Origin: JBDSKH01 sp035556655
GTDB lineage: Bacteria; Actinomycetota; Actinomycetes; Actinomycetales; Microbacteriaceae
NCBI GenBank assembly: GCA_035556655.1
Contig: DATMFW010000050.1
Span: forward strand, 9,038 to 73,037
DNA length: 64,000 nucleotides
Reading direction: 5' to 3'
Position 1 is the stretch's first letter; each line of letters opens with the position of its first letter. The translations under genes were made by a program, and so were the position numbers. This document shows, in pieces, positions 28,328-36,924 of this stretch. The notes beneath the pieces were generated by a model. That model was given only the letters and a program-made list of their open reading frames with translations. It did not search any database and was not told the DNA's origin.

Positions 28328-28354
28328 AGTCTAGGAGAGCGCTCGACCTAGAAT
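28328..28354. promoter_or_regulatory. Back-to-back promoters of treS and the hydrolase gene
   Basis: In a 39-base gap, TAGACT (28328-28333, minus strand) lies six bases before the treS GTG and TAGAAT (28349-28354, plus strand) six bases before the divergent hydrolase GTG. Their -35 regions would overlap each other's transcription start or coding sequence. Confidence 0.6.
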
Positions 28355-28360
28355 CGCTGG

Positions 28361-29251
28361 GTGACCGTCCCCACCCCGCACGCCGATGCGCTGGCCAGGA
28401 TCCCGGTGAGCCGCATCGAGGTGGAGGTCCTCGGCAGCACGACCCGGTACTGGCACTACGGCCCGCCGGATGCCGCCCACACCGTCGTGATCGCGCACGG
28501 CTATCGCGGCGATCACCACGGCCTCGAGCCGGTGATCGCGCTGCTTCCCGACGTGCGATTCGTCAGCCCCGACCTGCCGGGGTTCGGCGAGTCGACGCCG
28601 ATGACGCGTGCCCCGCACTCGATCGCCGGGTACGCGAGCTGGCTGTCCGCCTTCATCGAGACCCTGCACCTGCAGGACGCCGTCCTGCTCGGCCACTCGT
28701 TCGGCTCGATGGTCACCACCTACGCCCTGGCCAACGGGCTCTCAGCCCCCGCCCTGATCCTCATCAACCCGATCTCGACCGACCCGCACCAGGGTGGCGG
28801 GGCGGTGATGAACGCGCTGACCCGCGCGTACTACACCACCGCCCGGAAGCTGCCGGAACGGCTCGGCCGGGCCCTGCTGGGCAACTGGGCGATCGTGCAG
28901 ATCATGTCCGTCACGCTCGCCAAGACGCGCGACGCCCGGCTGCGGCGCTGGATCCACGAGGAGCACCATCGCTACTTCAACGGCTTCAGCGACCCGCAGA
29001 CCGTGGCCGAGGCGTTCGATGCCTCGCTCAGCACCGACGTCACGCGCTACGCCGACGCCCTGACGATGCCGGTGCTGGTGATCGCGGGGGAACAGGACGC
29101 GATCGCCCCCGCCCCCGGCCAGCACACGTTCACGGCGACGCTGCCCGACGCACGGCTGGTCATGCTCGACGGGGTCGGCCACCTCATCCACTACGAGCGG
29201 CCGCAGGAGGCCGCCGACGCGATCCGCGCGTTCCTGCAGCAGCTGCCGTGA
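28361..29251 (+). CDS. Alpha/beta-fold hydrolase
   Basis: 296-residue hydrolase, substrate unknown. Features: oxyanion segment AHGYRGDHHG near residue 46, nucleophile elbow LGHSFGSMVT near 108 (Ser), Asp in AGEQDAIAPAP near 247 and His in GVGHLIHYERP near 271. The start is GTG 28361, six bases after a TAGAAT -10 box. Its stop overlaps the GTG of the following glycosyltransferase (GTGA), so the two are coupled and may act on the same glycan or lipid. Confidence 0.87.
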   Translation: MTVPTPHADALARIPVSRIEVEVLGSTTRYWHYGPPDAAHTVVIAHGYRGDHHGLEPVIALLPDVRFVSPDLPGFGESTPMTRAPHSIAGYASWLSAFIETLHLQDAVLLGHSFGSMVTTYALANGLSAPALILINPISTDPHQGGGAVMNALTRAYYTTARKLPERLGRALLGNWAIVQIMSVTLAKTRDARLRRWIHEEHHRYFNGFSDPQTVAEAFDASLSTDVTRYADALTMPVLVIAGEQDAIAPAPGQHTFTATLPDARLVMLDGVGHLIHYERPQEAADAIRAFLQQLP

Positions 29252-30339
29252 AGGTCGTCGTCGATTGCCGGTACACCCGGCTGCAGCACCACGACGGGAT
29301 CAGCCGCTACGGGGCGCGGCTGACCGCCGCCCTCGCCCGGCTGACCCCGGTCACCATGCTGATCAGCGACGAGGCACAGCTGACGATGCTGCCGAACCTG
29401 CCCTGGCACAAGATCTCGGGCCCGACCAGCGGTCTCGAGCCGTGGGTGGCGCACCAGATCAACAAGCTCGAGCCCGACGTGGTCTTCACCCCGATGCAGA
29501 CGATGGGCGGCTCGGGGCGGCGCTACGGTCTGGTGAAGACCCTCCACGACCTGATCTATTACCGTCATCGCACCCCGCCGCGCGACCTGAACCCGGTGAT
29601 CCGGGTCATCTGGCGGCTCTACCACCTCGCCTGGTGGCCGCAACGGCTGCTGCTGAACCAGGCCGACGAGGTGGTGACCGTGTCGCAGACCTCGAAGGCG
29701 CTCATCGAGCAGCACCGCCTGACCCGCCGGCCGCTGAGCGTCGTGCGCAACGCCGCCGACCCGCCGGCCGAGACGACGACTCCGCGGACGCCGCCGGTCA
29801 CGCGCGAGCTGGTCTACATGGGCTCGTTCATGCCCTACAAGAACGTCGAGACCCTGGCGATGGCGCTGCACGTGCTGCCGGGGTACCGCCTGCACCTGCT
29901 GTCGAAGATCGGCCGCAACGACCGGCGGCGACTGCTCGAGCTCGCGCCCCAGGGCGCCCTGATGGTGCACGACGGTGTCACCGATGCCGAGTACGCCGAG
30001 CAGCTGCGCGGAGCCTTCGCGCTCGTGCACGCCTCGCGCGATGAGGGCTTCGGCATCCCGCTCATCGAGGCGATGGCGGCCGGCACCCCGGTCGTCGTCA
30101 GCGACATCCCGATCTTCCGCGAGGTGGGGGCGGATGCGGGGACCTACTTCCCCGCGGACGACCCGGACGCCGCTGCGGCCGCCATCCGCTCGCTCGAGGA
30201 CCGCGCACACTGGAGCGAGCTCTCCCGCCGGGGTCTCGAGGTGGCCGCGGGCTACGACTGGGACGCCTCGGCGGCGGCGCTGCTGGAGGTGCTGCAGCGC
30301 GTGGCCGCTACCCGATCGGCAGCACCTCGGCGTTCGTGA
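29248..30339 (+). CDS. GT4-family glycosyltransferase
   Basis: 363-residue cytosolic glycosyltransferase with two Rossmann-like halves. The C-terminal donor half has YMGSFMPYKNVETLAMAL near residue 191 and the family signature ASRDEGFGIPLIEAMAAGTPVV near 263 (E-x7-E). The acceptor half begins VVVDCRYTRLQHHDGISRYG. Donor and acceptor are unknown; cell-wall or exopolysaccharide sugars are possible. It is coupled to the upstream hydrolase and overlaps convergent ybaK-like sequence by 32 bases. Confidence 0.9.
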   Translation: MKVVVDCRYTRLQHHDGISRYGARLTAALARLTPVTMLISDEAQLTMLPNLPWHKISGPTSGLEPWVAHQINKLEPDVVFTPMQTMGGSGRRYGLVKTLHDLIYYRHRTPPRDLNPVIRVIWRLYHLAWWPQRLLLNQADEVVTVSQTSKALIEQHRLTRRPLSVVRNAADPPAETTTPRTPPVTRELVYMGSFMPYKNVETLAMALHVLPGYRLHLLSKIGRNDRRRLLELAPQGALMVHDGVTDAEYAEQLRGAFALVHASRDEGFGIPLIEAMAAGTPVVVSDIPIFREVGADAGTYFPADDPDAAAAAIRSLEDRAHWSELSRRGLEVAAGYDWDASAAALLEVLQRVAATRSAAPRRS

Positions 30340-30772
30340 GCCGGGCGAGTTCGGCCGGCGCGATCGCGAAGACCGCCGTCGCGCTGCCCGCGGCGGCCCA
30401 CACCACCGGCAGGGCGAGCAGCGTCTCGTCGAACACCGTGCGCAGGGGTGCCGGGTGCCCGAGGGGCGGCACCGCGCCGATCGAGTAGCCGGTCGCCTGC
30501 TTGACGGTCGCGGCATCGGCCTTGCCGATCACGGCGCCCAGCCGCTCGCCGAGCGCGGCGGTGTCGACCCGGTTCGGTCCGGATGCCAGCACCAGCAGCG
30601 GGGCGCCGTCGGCATCGAAGACCAGGCTCTTCACGATCGCGGCGACATCGCACCCGATGGCGGCGGCGGCCTCGGCCGCCGTGTGCGTCGACTCGTCGAA
30701 CTCCCGCACCTCGGGCACGAGCCCGAGAGCACTCACGCTGGTGAGGAACCGCTCGACCGCCGGCGAGGTCAT
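30308..30772 (-). CDS. YbaK/EbsC-family aminoacyl-tRNA deacylase
   Basis: 154-residue single-domain protein of the YbaK/ProX superfamily, which hydrolyse misacylated tRNAs. Family features include AAIVKSLVFDADGAPLLVL near residue 44 with the conserved lysine, and ATGYSIGAVPPLGH near 92. tRNA specificity is not decidable. Its 3' end overlaps the glycosyltransferase gene. The start overlaps the stop of the upstream phosphatase by four bases. Confidence 0.9.
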   Translation of the reverse strand: MTSPAVERFLTSVSALGLVPEVREFDESTHTAAEAAAAIGCDVAAIVKSLVFDADGAPLLVLASGPNRVDTAALGERLGAVIGKADAATVKQATGYSIGAVPPLGHPAPLRTVFDETLLALPVVWAAAGSATAVFAIAPAELARLTNAEVLPIG

Positions 30773-31386
30773 GCCGCACCGCCCTCCCGCGCCTCGACGG
30801 CGTTCTGATCCTCGATCGACTCCGGTTCCAGCGGATCGTCGAAGGCGATGAGGGCGAGCATGTCGTCATCGAACCGGAAGCTGTGCACCGATCCGTTGCC
30901 GATGTGCCCATGGCGCACCTCGGGCTGCACGGTCATCAGCACCGACCGGATCGCGCCGCCGTGGCTCACGACGAGGAGCGATTCACCGGGGTGCGCGGCC
31001 GCGAGGTCCTGGAGCGCCGGAATGACCCGCTCGGCGACGGCGTCGCGGGTCTCCTCCCCGGGCACGCTCGAGCGGTCGGGATAGCGCTGCTCGATCTCGG
31101 CGAAGCTCAACCCTTCGGCATCGCCGTAGTTGCGCTCGACGAGCGCGTCGACGATCCCGGGTTCCGGCAGTCCGACCTCGCCGGCGATGATGCTCGCCGT
31201 CTCGACCGCGCGGGAGAGCGGGCTGGAATACACGGCGTCGAAACGCCGGCGCGCCAGCAGGCGCCCCGTGGCGCGCGCCTGCGCGCGTCCGGTCTCGTTC
31301 AACGGGATGTCAGTGAGCCCCTGGATGCGGTGCTGCTGGTTCCAGTCGGTCTCACCGTGCCGGATCAGGTACAGCTCGGTAGTCAC
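30769..31386 (-). CDS. Histidine phosphatase family protein (phosphoglycerate-mutase-like)
   Basis: 205-residue enzyme with the phosphohistidine motif LIRHGETDWN at residue 7 and the second catalytic histidine in VVSHGGAIRS near 141. It belongs to the branch containing cofactor-dependent phosphoglycerate mutase and broad phosphatases; the short length and acidic tail suggest a phosphatase. The GTG start overlaps the sirtuin stop (GTGA). It is the middle gene of sirtuin-phosphatase-YbaK. Confidence 0.9.
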   Translation of the reverse strand: MTTELYLIRHGETDWNQQHRIQGLTDIPLNETGRAQARATGRLLARRRFDAVYSSPLSRAVETASIIAGEVGLPEPGIVDALVERNYGDAEGLSFAEIEQRYPDRSSVPGEETRDAVAERVIPALQDLAAAHPGESLLVVSHGGAIRSVLMTVQPEVRHGHIGNGSVHSFRFDDDMLALIAFDDPLEPESIEDQNAVEAREGGAA

Positions 31387-32231
31387 CCTGCCAGTCTGTC
31401 AGCCAGGACTCCCAGCACCTCGGAAGTCCCCGCGTCGATCTTCAGATCGGCGCGGGTGTCGCCCTTGGTCACGCCCCGGTTGAGGACCACCACCGGGATG
31501 CGGCGCTTCACGGCCTGATCGAGCAACCGGATGCCGGAGTTGACCACCAGCGACGAGCCCGCGATCAGCAGCGCGTCGGCGCGACGCACCAGGGCCGCCG
31601 CTTCGGCGAACTTGGTGGTGGGCACGAACTCGCCGAAGAACACCACCTCGGGCTTCAGCACCCCTCCGCAGACGGAGCAGTCCGGCACGACCATGTCATC
31701 GACGGCGTCGATGTCGACATCGCCATCGGGGTTCAGCCGCACCGCGTCGGGCGGGTCGAGCCACGGGTTCGCCGCCGCCATGCGCTCCGCGATGTCGACG
31801 CGCGCGAAGCTCTGCCCGCAGTGCAGGCAGCGCACCCTGTCCATCGACCCGTGGATGTCGACGACGTGGCGCGACCCGGCCCGCAGGTGCAGCCCGTCGA
31901 CGTTCTGCGTGACGATGCCGTTCACGACGCCCGCGAACTCGAGCCGGGCCAGAGCCCGGTGACCGGCATTGGGTTCTGCGGCCGAGAAGTGCCGCCAGCC
32001 GAGGTGACTGCCCGCCCAGTAGCGCTTGCGGGCCCGCTCGTCGGAGACGTAGGTCTGGAACGTCATCGGGGTGCGTACTGGCGCGCCTTCGCCCCGATAG
32101 TCCGGGATCCCCGAGTCGGTGCTCACCCCGGCGCCGGTCAGGACCGCCACCGTGCGTCCGCGCAGCAGCGCCTCGGCCTGGTCGACGAGCGCGCCGACGG
32201 CGGGATCGAGCACCGGTTTCACGACGGACAT
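31383..32231 (-). CDS. Sir2-family NAD-dependent deacetylase
   Basis: 282-residue sirtuin. It has LTGAGVSTDSGIPDYRG near residue 31, TQNVDGLHLRAG near 108, the catalytic histidine in DIHGSM near 126, four zinc cysteines as CLHC and CSVC, and GSSLVVNSG. It would remove acyl groups from protein lysines using NAD. Start ATG 32231 follows AAGGGGAG, and a TAGTCT -10 candidate is at 32251-32256. It heads a three-gene operon. Confidence 0.93.
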   Translation of the reverse strand: MSVVKPVLDPAVGALVDQAEALLRGRTVAVLTGAGVSTDSGIPDYRGEGAPVRTPMTFQTYVSDERARKRYWAGSHLGWRHFSAAEPNAGHRALARLEFAGVVNGIVTQNVDGLHLRAGSRHVVDIHGSMDRVRCLHCGQSFARVDIAERMAAANPWLDPPDAVRLNPDGDVDIDAVDDMVVPDCSVCGGVLKPEVVFFGEFVPTTKFAEAAALVRRADALLIAGSSLVVNSGIRLLDQAVKRRIPVVVLNRGVTKGDTRADLKIDAGTSEVLGVLADRLAG

Positions 32232-32290
32232 GGGCTCCCCTTCTTCCTGCAGACTAGACAACGAAGTTTTCGGGGATGTTTCGGGGTGCC

Positions 32291-33091
32291 ATGCAGATCG
32301 TGACGGTCACGGATCCGGCGGATCCACGCCTGCGCGACTACGTGGGCCTCACCGATGTGGTGCTGCGCCGGCTGAGTGAACCGGCGGACGGGTTGTACCT
32401 GGCCGAATCGGCCAAGGTGATCCAGCGCGCCCTGGCGGCCGGTCACCGCCCGCGCTCGGTCCTGCTGCAGCAGAAGTGGCTCGACGACCTGGCTCCGGTG
32501 CTCGAGGGCTACCGGATCCCGGTGTATCTCGCCGAGCCCGAGGTGCTCGCCGGCATCACCGGTTTCGTCATGCACCGCGGGGCGATCGCCTCGATGCACC
32601 GGCCGCCCCTGCTGCCGGTCGCCGAGGTGGTCCGCGACGCCCGCCGGGTGGTCGTGCTGGAGGACATCGTCGACCACACCAACGTCGGCGCGATCTTCCG
32701 CGCCGTGGCCGGGCTCGGAGCCGACGCGGTGCTCATCACGCCGCGCTGCGCCGATCCGTACTACCGCCGGGCGGTGCGGGTCAGCATGGGCACCGTCCTG
32801 CAGATCCCCTGGACCCGCCTGCCCGAATGGCCGGAGGGCGCCGACCAGCTGCACGCCGCGGGCTTCGAGCTCGCCGCACTCGCCCTCGCCGAGGACGCCG
32901 TCGATCTGTCCGACTACGCGCGCGACGCCCCCGACCGGATCGCGTTGCTGCTCGGCACCGAGGGCGACGGTCTCAGCGCGGCGGCCCTGGCATCCGCCGA
33001 CCGGGTGGTGACCATCCCGATGTCGCGCGGAGTGGATTCGCTCAATGTGGCGGCTGCGAGTGCCGTAGCCCTGTGGGCGCTGCGCGGATAG
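32291..33091 (+). CDS. SpoU/TrmH-family RNA 2'-O-ribose methyltransferase
   Basis: 266-residue SPOUT methyltransferase, target RNA unknown. It has an N-terminal substrate-binding part with GLYLAESAKVIQRAL, and the knot motifs NVGAIFRAVAGLGADAVLI near residue 134, LLGTEGDGLS near 218 and IPMSRGVDSLNVAAA near 239. I prefer ATG 32291 (MQIVTVT), after GGGGTG; an in-frame ATG at 32276 would add five residues. It is divergent from the sirtuin operon. Confidence 0.92.
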   Translation: MQIVTVTDPADPRLRDYVGLTDVVLRRLSEPADGLYLAESAKVIQRALAAGHRPRSVLLQQKWLDDLAPVLEGYRIPVYLAEPEVLAGITGFVMHRGAIASMHRPPLLPVAEVVRDARRVVVLEDIVDHTNVGAIFRAVAGLGADAVLITPRCADPYYRRAVRVSMGTVLQIPWTRLPEWPEGADQLHAAGFELAALALAEDAVDLSDYARDAPDRIALLLGTEGDGLSAAALASADRVVTIPMSRGVDSLNVAAASAVALWALRG

Positions 33092-33103
33092 GCTCCGCCC
33101 CTG

Positions 33104-33141
33104 GCGACCCAGCCGCGATCCGACTGGGCGACGGGGGTCGC
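33104..33141 (+). terminator. Possible hairpin after the TrmH gene
   Basis: GCGACCC (33104-33110) pairs with GGGTCGC (33135-33141), and an alternative inner CCCAG/CTGGG stem exists. There is no T tract. This is a weak candidate for termination before dacA. Confidence 0.3.
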
Positions 33142-33182
33142 GCCTGATCGGAGGCGGCGTCACGCCGGGTTAGCATCATCCG

Positions 33183-34406
33183 GTGCCTTCGCGTCGACAG
33201 ATCTACCGTCGGCGCCGGATCGTCGTGTTCGGCGGGCTGCTCATCCTGCTGACGGTGCTCTTCTACCTGCCGATGACCCTGTTGGCGCCGCTTCGCGAGA
33301 CCACGCCGGTCGTGCCGGCGCACGTCGAGGAACCCGGCCCGGCGGCGGCTCTCGCCTTCCCCGGATACGGTGCCGCCGCGATCGGCGCGCTGGAGTTCCC
33401 GGGCGTGCTGGCGGCGGCGGGCTCGGAGAAGGCGCTGCCGATGGCGAGCATCACCAAGATCGTGACGGCGCTCGTGGTGCTGCAGAAGCATCCGCTCGGG
33501 GTGGACGAGGCCGGCCCGCGCGTGACGATGACGGCCGCGGATGTCGCGCTCTACACCAGCTATCGGGCGGTCAACGGCAAGGTCGCGCCGGTCAGCGCGG
33601 GCGAGGTGTACACCCAGCGCGAGCTGATGGACCTCATGCTCATCGAGTCGGCGAACAACTACGCGACGACTCTCGCGGTCTGGGCGTTCGGCAGCGAGAA
33701 GGCGTACGTGGCTGCGGCGCGGGACTGGCTGGCCGGCCGGCAACTGCCGAGCCTGACCATCGTCGACGCGACCGGGCTCGACGCCGGGAACCGGGGCACG
33801 GCATCCGATCTGATCGAGCTCGGACGGCTGGCCCTGGCCGACCCGCTCGTCTCGGCGATCGTCGGGACCGAGAAGCTCACGATGCACGATGTCGGGCTTG
33901 TCGAGAACTCCAACGAGCTGCTCGGGACGCACGGCGTGACCGGCATCAAGACCGGCACGCTCGACTCGTTCGGGGCCAACCTGCTGTTCTCGGGCGAATA
34001 CGCCATCGGATCCACCTCGATCACCGTCATCGGGGTGGTGCTCGGCGGGACCGACCACCCGACCCTCAACAAGGCCATCGTGAAGCTGCTGGCGAGCGTG
34101 CAGGAGGGCTTCCACGAGGTCGACGTGAGCGATGTCGGCGAGGACTTCGCCACCTACACCACCGCGTGGGGCCAGACCGCCGAAGCCGAGGCCGGGGCGG
34201 AGGCGGTGCTGCTGACCTGGAGCGACACCCCGATCACCGCCCAGGTCAGCGTCGACCCGGTGCGGCTCGGCGACGCGGGCGCGCGGGTCGGCGAGGTGGT
34301 CTACACGGCGGGGGAGCGCAGCGTCGTCGTGCCGCTCGTACTCTCGAGCGCGCTGACCGACCCCGGGCCCGGCTGGCGGCTGACCCACCCCGGCGAGCTG
34401 TTCTAG
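33183..34406 (+). CDS. Serine-type D-Ala-D-Ala carboxypeptidase (PBP5/6-like)
   Basis: Membrane-anchored peptidoglycan carboxypeptidase of 407 residues. An N-terminal transmembrane anchor (about 14-36) follows a basic start. The penicillin-binding motifs are SITK near residue 89, SAN near 158 and KTG near 258, in the usual order. A C-terminal beta domain of about 100 residues follows. The GTG start is six bases after TAGCAT (33171-33176). It converges on the GDSL gene with shared CTAG stops. Confidence 0.93.
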   Translation: MPSRRQIYRRRRIVVFGGLLILLTVLFYLPMTLLAPLRETTPVVPAHVEEPGPAAALAFPGYGAAAIGALEFPGVLAAAGSEKALPMASITKIVTALVVLQKHPLGVDEAGPRVTMTAADVALYTSYRAVNGKVAPVSAGEVYTQRELMDLMLIESANNYATTLAVWAFGSEKAYVAAARDWLAGRQLPSLTIVDATGLDAGNRGTASDLIELGRLALADPLVSAIVGTEKLTMHDVGLVENSNELLGTHGVTGIKTGTLDSFGANLLFSGEYAIGSTSITVIGVVLGGTDHPTLNKAIVKLLASVQEGFHEVDVSDVGEDFATYTTAWGQTAEAEAGAEAVLLTWSDTPITAQVSVDPVRLGDAGARVGEVVYTAGERSVVVPLVLSSALTDPGPGWRLTHPGELF

Positions 34407-35167
34407 GAGAACGTCGGCCGCTTCGGGGTCACGCCGTCGCCCGAGGACTGATGCCGGATGCGGCGCAGGATCCACGGCGCGAAGTACTCCCGCGCCCAGC
34501 CGATGTCGTCGATGCGTGCCTGGCGCCAGGTCTGGCGGGGCAGCGGCTCCGCCGCGAAGGGTTCCAGATCGTTCTCGACGTTGAGCGCCCGCAGCACCAT
34601 GCGCGCGATCGTCTGGTGCCCGACCGGTGAGAAGTGCAGGCGATCGGGCGCCCACATCCGCGGGTCGGCCAGCTCGCGCAACGACCACATGTCGGCCACG
34701 ATCGCGTCGTACTTCTGGGCGATGGTGCGGAGGTTCTCGTTGTAGATGGCGACCTTGCCGCGGATCCGCCCGAGCACCGGGGTCATGCCGATGTCGGGCC
34801 CGTTGAACATGACGACCGTCGCGCCGTCCGAGGCCAGCCGGGCGATGCCGCCGTCGAAACGTGCGGCGATCTCGTCCGGGTCGGTGCCCGGCCGGATGAC
34901 GTCGTTGCCTCCCATGGACACGCTGATCAGATCGGGGCGCAGCTGCAGCGCAGGCTCGACCTGCTCGTCGAGGATCTGCTGCAGCAGCCGGCCGCGCACC
35001 GCGAGGTTGGCGTAGGCGAAGCCGTCAATCCCGGCGCTCAGCACCTCGGCGACCCGGTCGGCCCAGCCGCGATGGCCGCCGGGGGAGCGTGGCTCGGGAT
35101 CGCCGATGCCCTCCGTGAACGAGTCGCCGATCGCGACATAGCGGGACCAGGGGTGCTGCGCGGGCAT
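34403..35167 (-). CDS. SGNH/GDSL-family esterase
   Basis: 254-residue cytosolic hydrolase without a visible signal peptide. The four SGNH blocks are present: GDSFTEG at residue 14 (Ser), the block II glycine in the AVRGR segment, GGND near 86 and DRLHFSPVGHQ near 183 with the catalytic Asp and His. Substrate unknown. The start ATG 35167 is chosen because the open frame upstream has no conserved content. Confidence 0.9.
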   Translation of the reverse strand: MPAQHPWSRYVAIGDSFTEGIGDPEPRSPGGHRGWADRVAEVLSAGIDGFAYANLAVRGRLLQQILDEQVEPALQLRPDLISVSMGGNDVIRPGTDPDEIAARFDGGIARLASDGATVVMFNGPDIGMTPVLGRIRGKVAIYNENLRTIAQKYDAIVADMWSLRELADPRMWAPDRLHFSPVGHQTIARMVLRALNVENDLEPFAAEPLPRQTWRQARIDDIGWAREYFAPWILRRIRHQSSGDGVTPKRPTFS

Positions 35168-35306
35168 GACACCATGATGCAACCTCACGACGTCTCCACC
35201 TCCACGTTTCCTGAACGTCACCCGCGGGCCGCGCCAGGCGGATGGCCGCGAGTGGTTGAGTGGGGGGCGAGCCCGAGACTCGGGCCTGCAGATTGGGAGA
35301 CACATC

Positions 35307-35576
35307 ATGGGATTCCTGGCATTCCTCCTCCTCGGCCTGATCGCCGGCGCCATCGCGCGCCTGATCATCCCGGGCCGCCAGAAGGGCGGATGGTTCCTGA
35401 CGCTCATCCTCGGAGTCGTCGGAGCGATGCTCGGCGGCTGGATCGCGGGTTTCTTCGTCGAAGACGCGTACGAGAACTTCTGGTCGATCCCGGCCTGGAT
35501 CGCCGCCATCGTCGGCGCGCTGATCGTCACGATCATCTTCAACCTGCTGTTCAACAAGCGCGGCAGCCGCGTCTGA
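35307..35576 (+). CDS. GlsB/YeaQ/YmgE-family small membrane protein
   Basis: 89-residue protein with three hydrophobic segments (about 3-18, 28-46 and 62-80) and conserved small residues, for example LLGLIAGAIARLIIPG near residue 7 and LGVVGAMLGGWIAGFF near 32. This family was named transglycosylase-associated, but its biochemical role is not established; it is often stress induced. Start ATG 35307 follows GGGAGA. It is monocistronic with a strong hairpin behind it. Confidence 0.88.
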   Translation: MGFLAFLLLGLIAGAIARLIIPGRQKGGWFLTLILGVVGAMLGGWIAGFFVEDAYENFWSIPAWIAAIVGALIVTIIFNLLFNKRGSRV

Positions 35577-35584
35577 GACAGCGC

Positions 35585-35614
35585 GAAGGGGCCCCGGTTC
35601 GCCGGGGCCCCTTC
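35585..35614. terminator. Perfect GC-rich hairpin terminator
   Basis: Thirteen-base perfect stem GAAGGGGCCCCGG/CCGGGGCCCCTTC closed by a TTCG loop, eight bases after the YeaQ-like stop. No T tract follows on the plus strand, so it is more a strong stem-loop than a textbook terminator. A close relative lies at 46783. Confidence 0.8.
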
Positions 35615-35641
35615 GTCGTGTCCGGGTGACAGACTGAAGCG

Positions 35642-36883
35642 ATGAGCAAGCAGGACGGACGCGGCCGCCAGGTCACGACCGAGCCTCTCGACGACGCCAC
35701 GGCGACGATCCTGCACCTCGACATGGACGCCTTCTTCGCCTCGGTCGAACTGCTCGAGCGGCCCGACCTGGTCGGGAAACCGGTCATCGTCGGCCACGCC
35801 TCGCCGCGCTCGGTGGTCACCGCGGCGACCTACGAGGCCCGCAGGTTCGGGGTGAACTCGGCGATGCCGATGGCGGTCGCCCTGCGCCGCTGCCCGCAGG
35901 CCGTCGTGCTCGAACCGCATTTCGAGCGCTATGCGCACTTCTCGCGGGTCGTCATGGACCTGCTCCGCGACGTCACCCCGCTCGTCGAGCCGCTGTCGAT
36001 CGACGAGGCGTTCCTGGATGTGGCGGGCGCCCTCCGCCTGATGGGAACCCCCTGGCAGATCGGCACGCGCCTGCGGGAACGCGTCGTCGCCGAGACCGGG
36101 CTGCGCGCCTCGGTGGGCGCCGCGTCGACCAAGTACGTGGCGAAGCTGGCATCCTCTCGCGCGAAACCCGACGGGCTGCTGGTCGTACCCGCGTCAGCCA
36201 CCCTGTCGTTCCTGCATCCCCAACCGGTGTCGGCGCTGTGGGGCGTGGGGGCGAAGGCCGAGGAACAGCTCGCCCGTCTGGGGCTGCGCACCGTGGGTGA
36301 CGTCGCCGAGATCCCGCTCGACGCGCTCACCCGCGCGGTGGGTCCGGCGGCGGCGACGCGGCTGCACGAGCTGGCCTGGGGCCGCGACCCGCGCTCGGTC
36401 ACGACGGAGCGCGACGAGAAGAGCGTCGGGCACGAGACCACCTTCGAGGTCGACGTCGTCGACCCCGCGACCCTCCATCGCACCCTGCTCTCGCTCGCCG
36501 ACGGCGTCGGCGTGCGCCTCCGGCGGGCGGGCGTCCAGGCGCGGACGGTGTCGATCAAGCTGCGCTTCTCCGACTTCACCACGATCACCCGCTCGCGGAC
36601 GCTGGCCGACCCCACCGATCTGGCGCGCCGGCTCTACGAGGAAGCGCGGGTCCTCTACGACGCCGCCAATTCCGACGGGCGCCCGGTGCGCCTCATCGGC
36701 ATCCGTGGCGAGCAGCTCAGCGGCGCGGTCGCCGCGCTCGGGCTCTGGGACGACGACGAGGCGTGGCGTTCCGCCGAGCAGACCGTGGATGCGGTGGCCG
36801 GCAAGTTCGGTCAGGGCACCCTCCGCCCGGCGGCCCTCCTCCACAAGCGGCCGCTTCGGCGGTACGGCCACGGCGACGACTGA
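35642..36883 (+). CDS. dinB: DNA polymerase IV (Y-family)
   Basis: Error-prone translesion polymerase of 413 residues. The catalytic residues are intact: HLDMDAFFASVE near residue 26 and LSIDEAFLDVAGA near 119, followed by GASTKYVAKLAS and the little-finger domain with VSIKLRFSDFTTITRS near 302. Unlike ImuB in this window it should be an active polymerase. No LexA box was found in its short upstream region. It starts 28 bases after the hairpin. Confidence 0.95.
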   Translation: MSKQDGRGRQVTTEPLDDATATILHLDMDAFFASVELLERPDLVGKPVIVGHASPRSVVTAATYEARRFGVNSAMPMAVALRRCPQAVVLEPHFERYAHFSRVVMDLLRDVTPLVEPLSIDEAFLDVAGALRLMGTPWQIGTRLRERVVAETGLRASVGAASTKYVAKLASSRAKPDGLLVVPASATLSFLHPQPVSALWGVGAKAEEQLARLGLRTVGDVAEIPLDALTRAVGPAAATRLHELAWGRDPRSVTTERDEKSVGHETTFEVDVVDPATLHRTLLSLADGVGVRLRRAGVQARTVSIKLRFSDFTTITRSRTLADPTDLARRLYEEARVLYDAANSDGRPVRLIGIRGEQLSGAVAALGLWDDDEAWRSAEQTVDAVAGKFGQGTLRPAALLHKRPLRRYGHGDD

Positions 36884-36924
36884 ACGCGCCGGCGATGTCC
36901 CCGGGGTGATCTACTCTCGATCGA

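Noticed and set aside
33042..34688. 548-residue minus-strand frame opposite the carboxypeptidase
   Set aside because: Antisense to a protein with all three penicillin-binding motifs, and of shadow-type composition.
35615..35641. LexA box upstream of dinB
   Set aside because: The 27 bases before the ATG and the hairpin before them contain no TCGAAC/GTTCGA palindrome.
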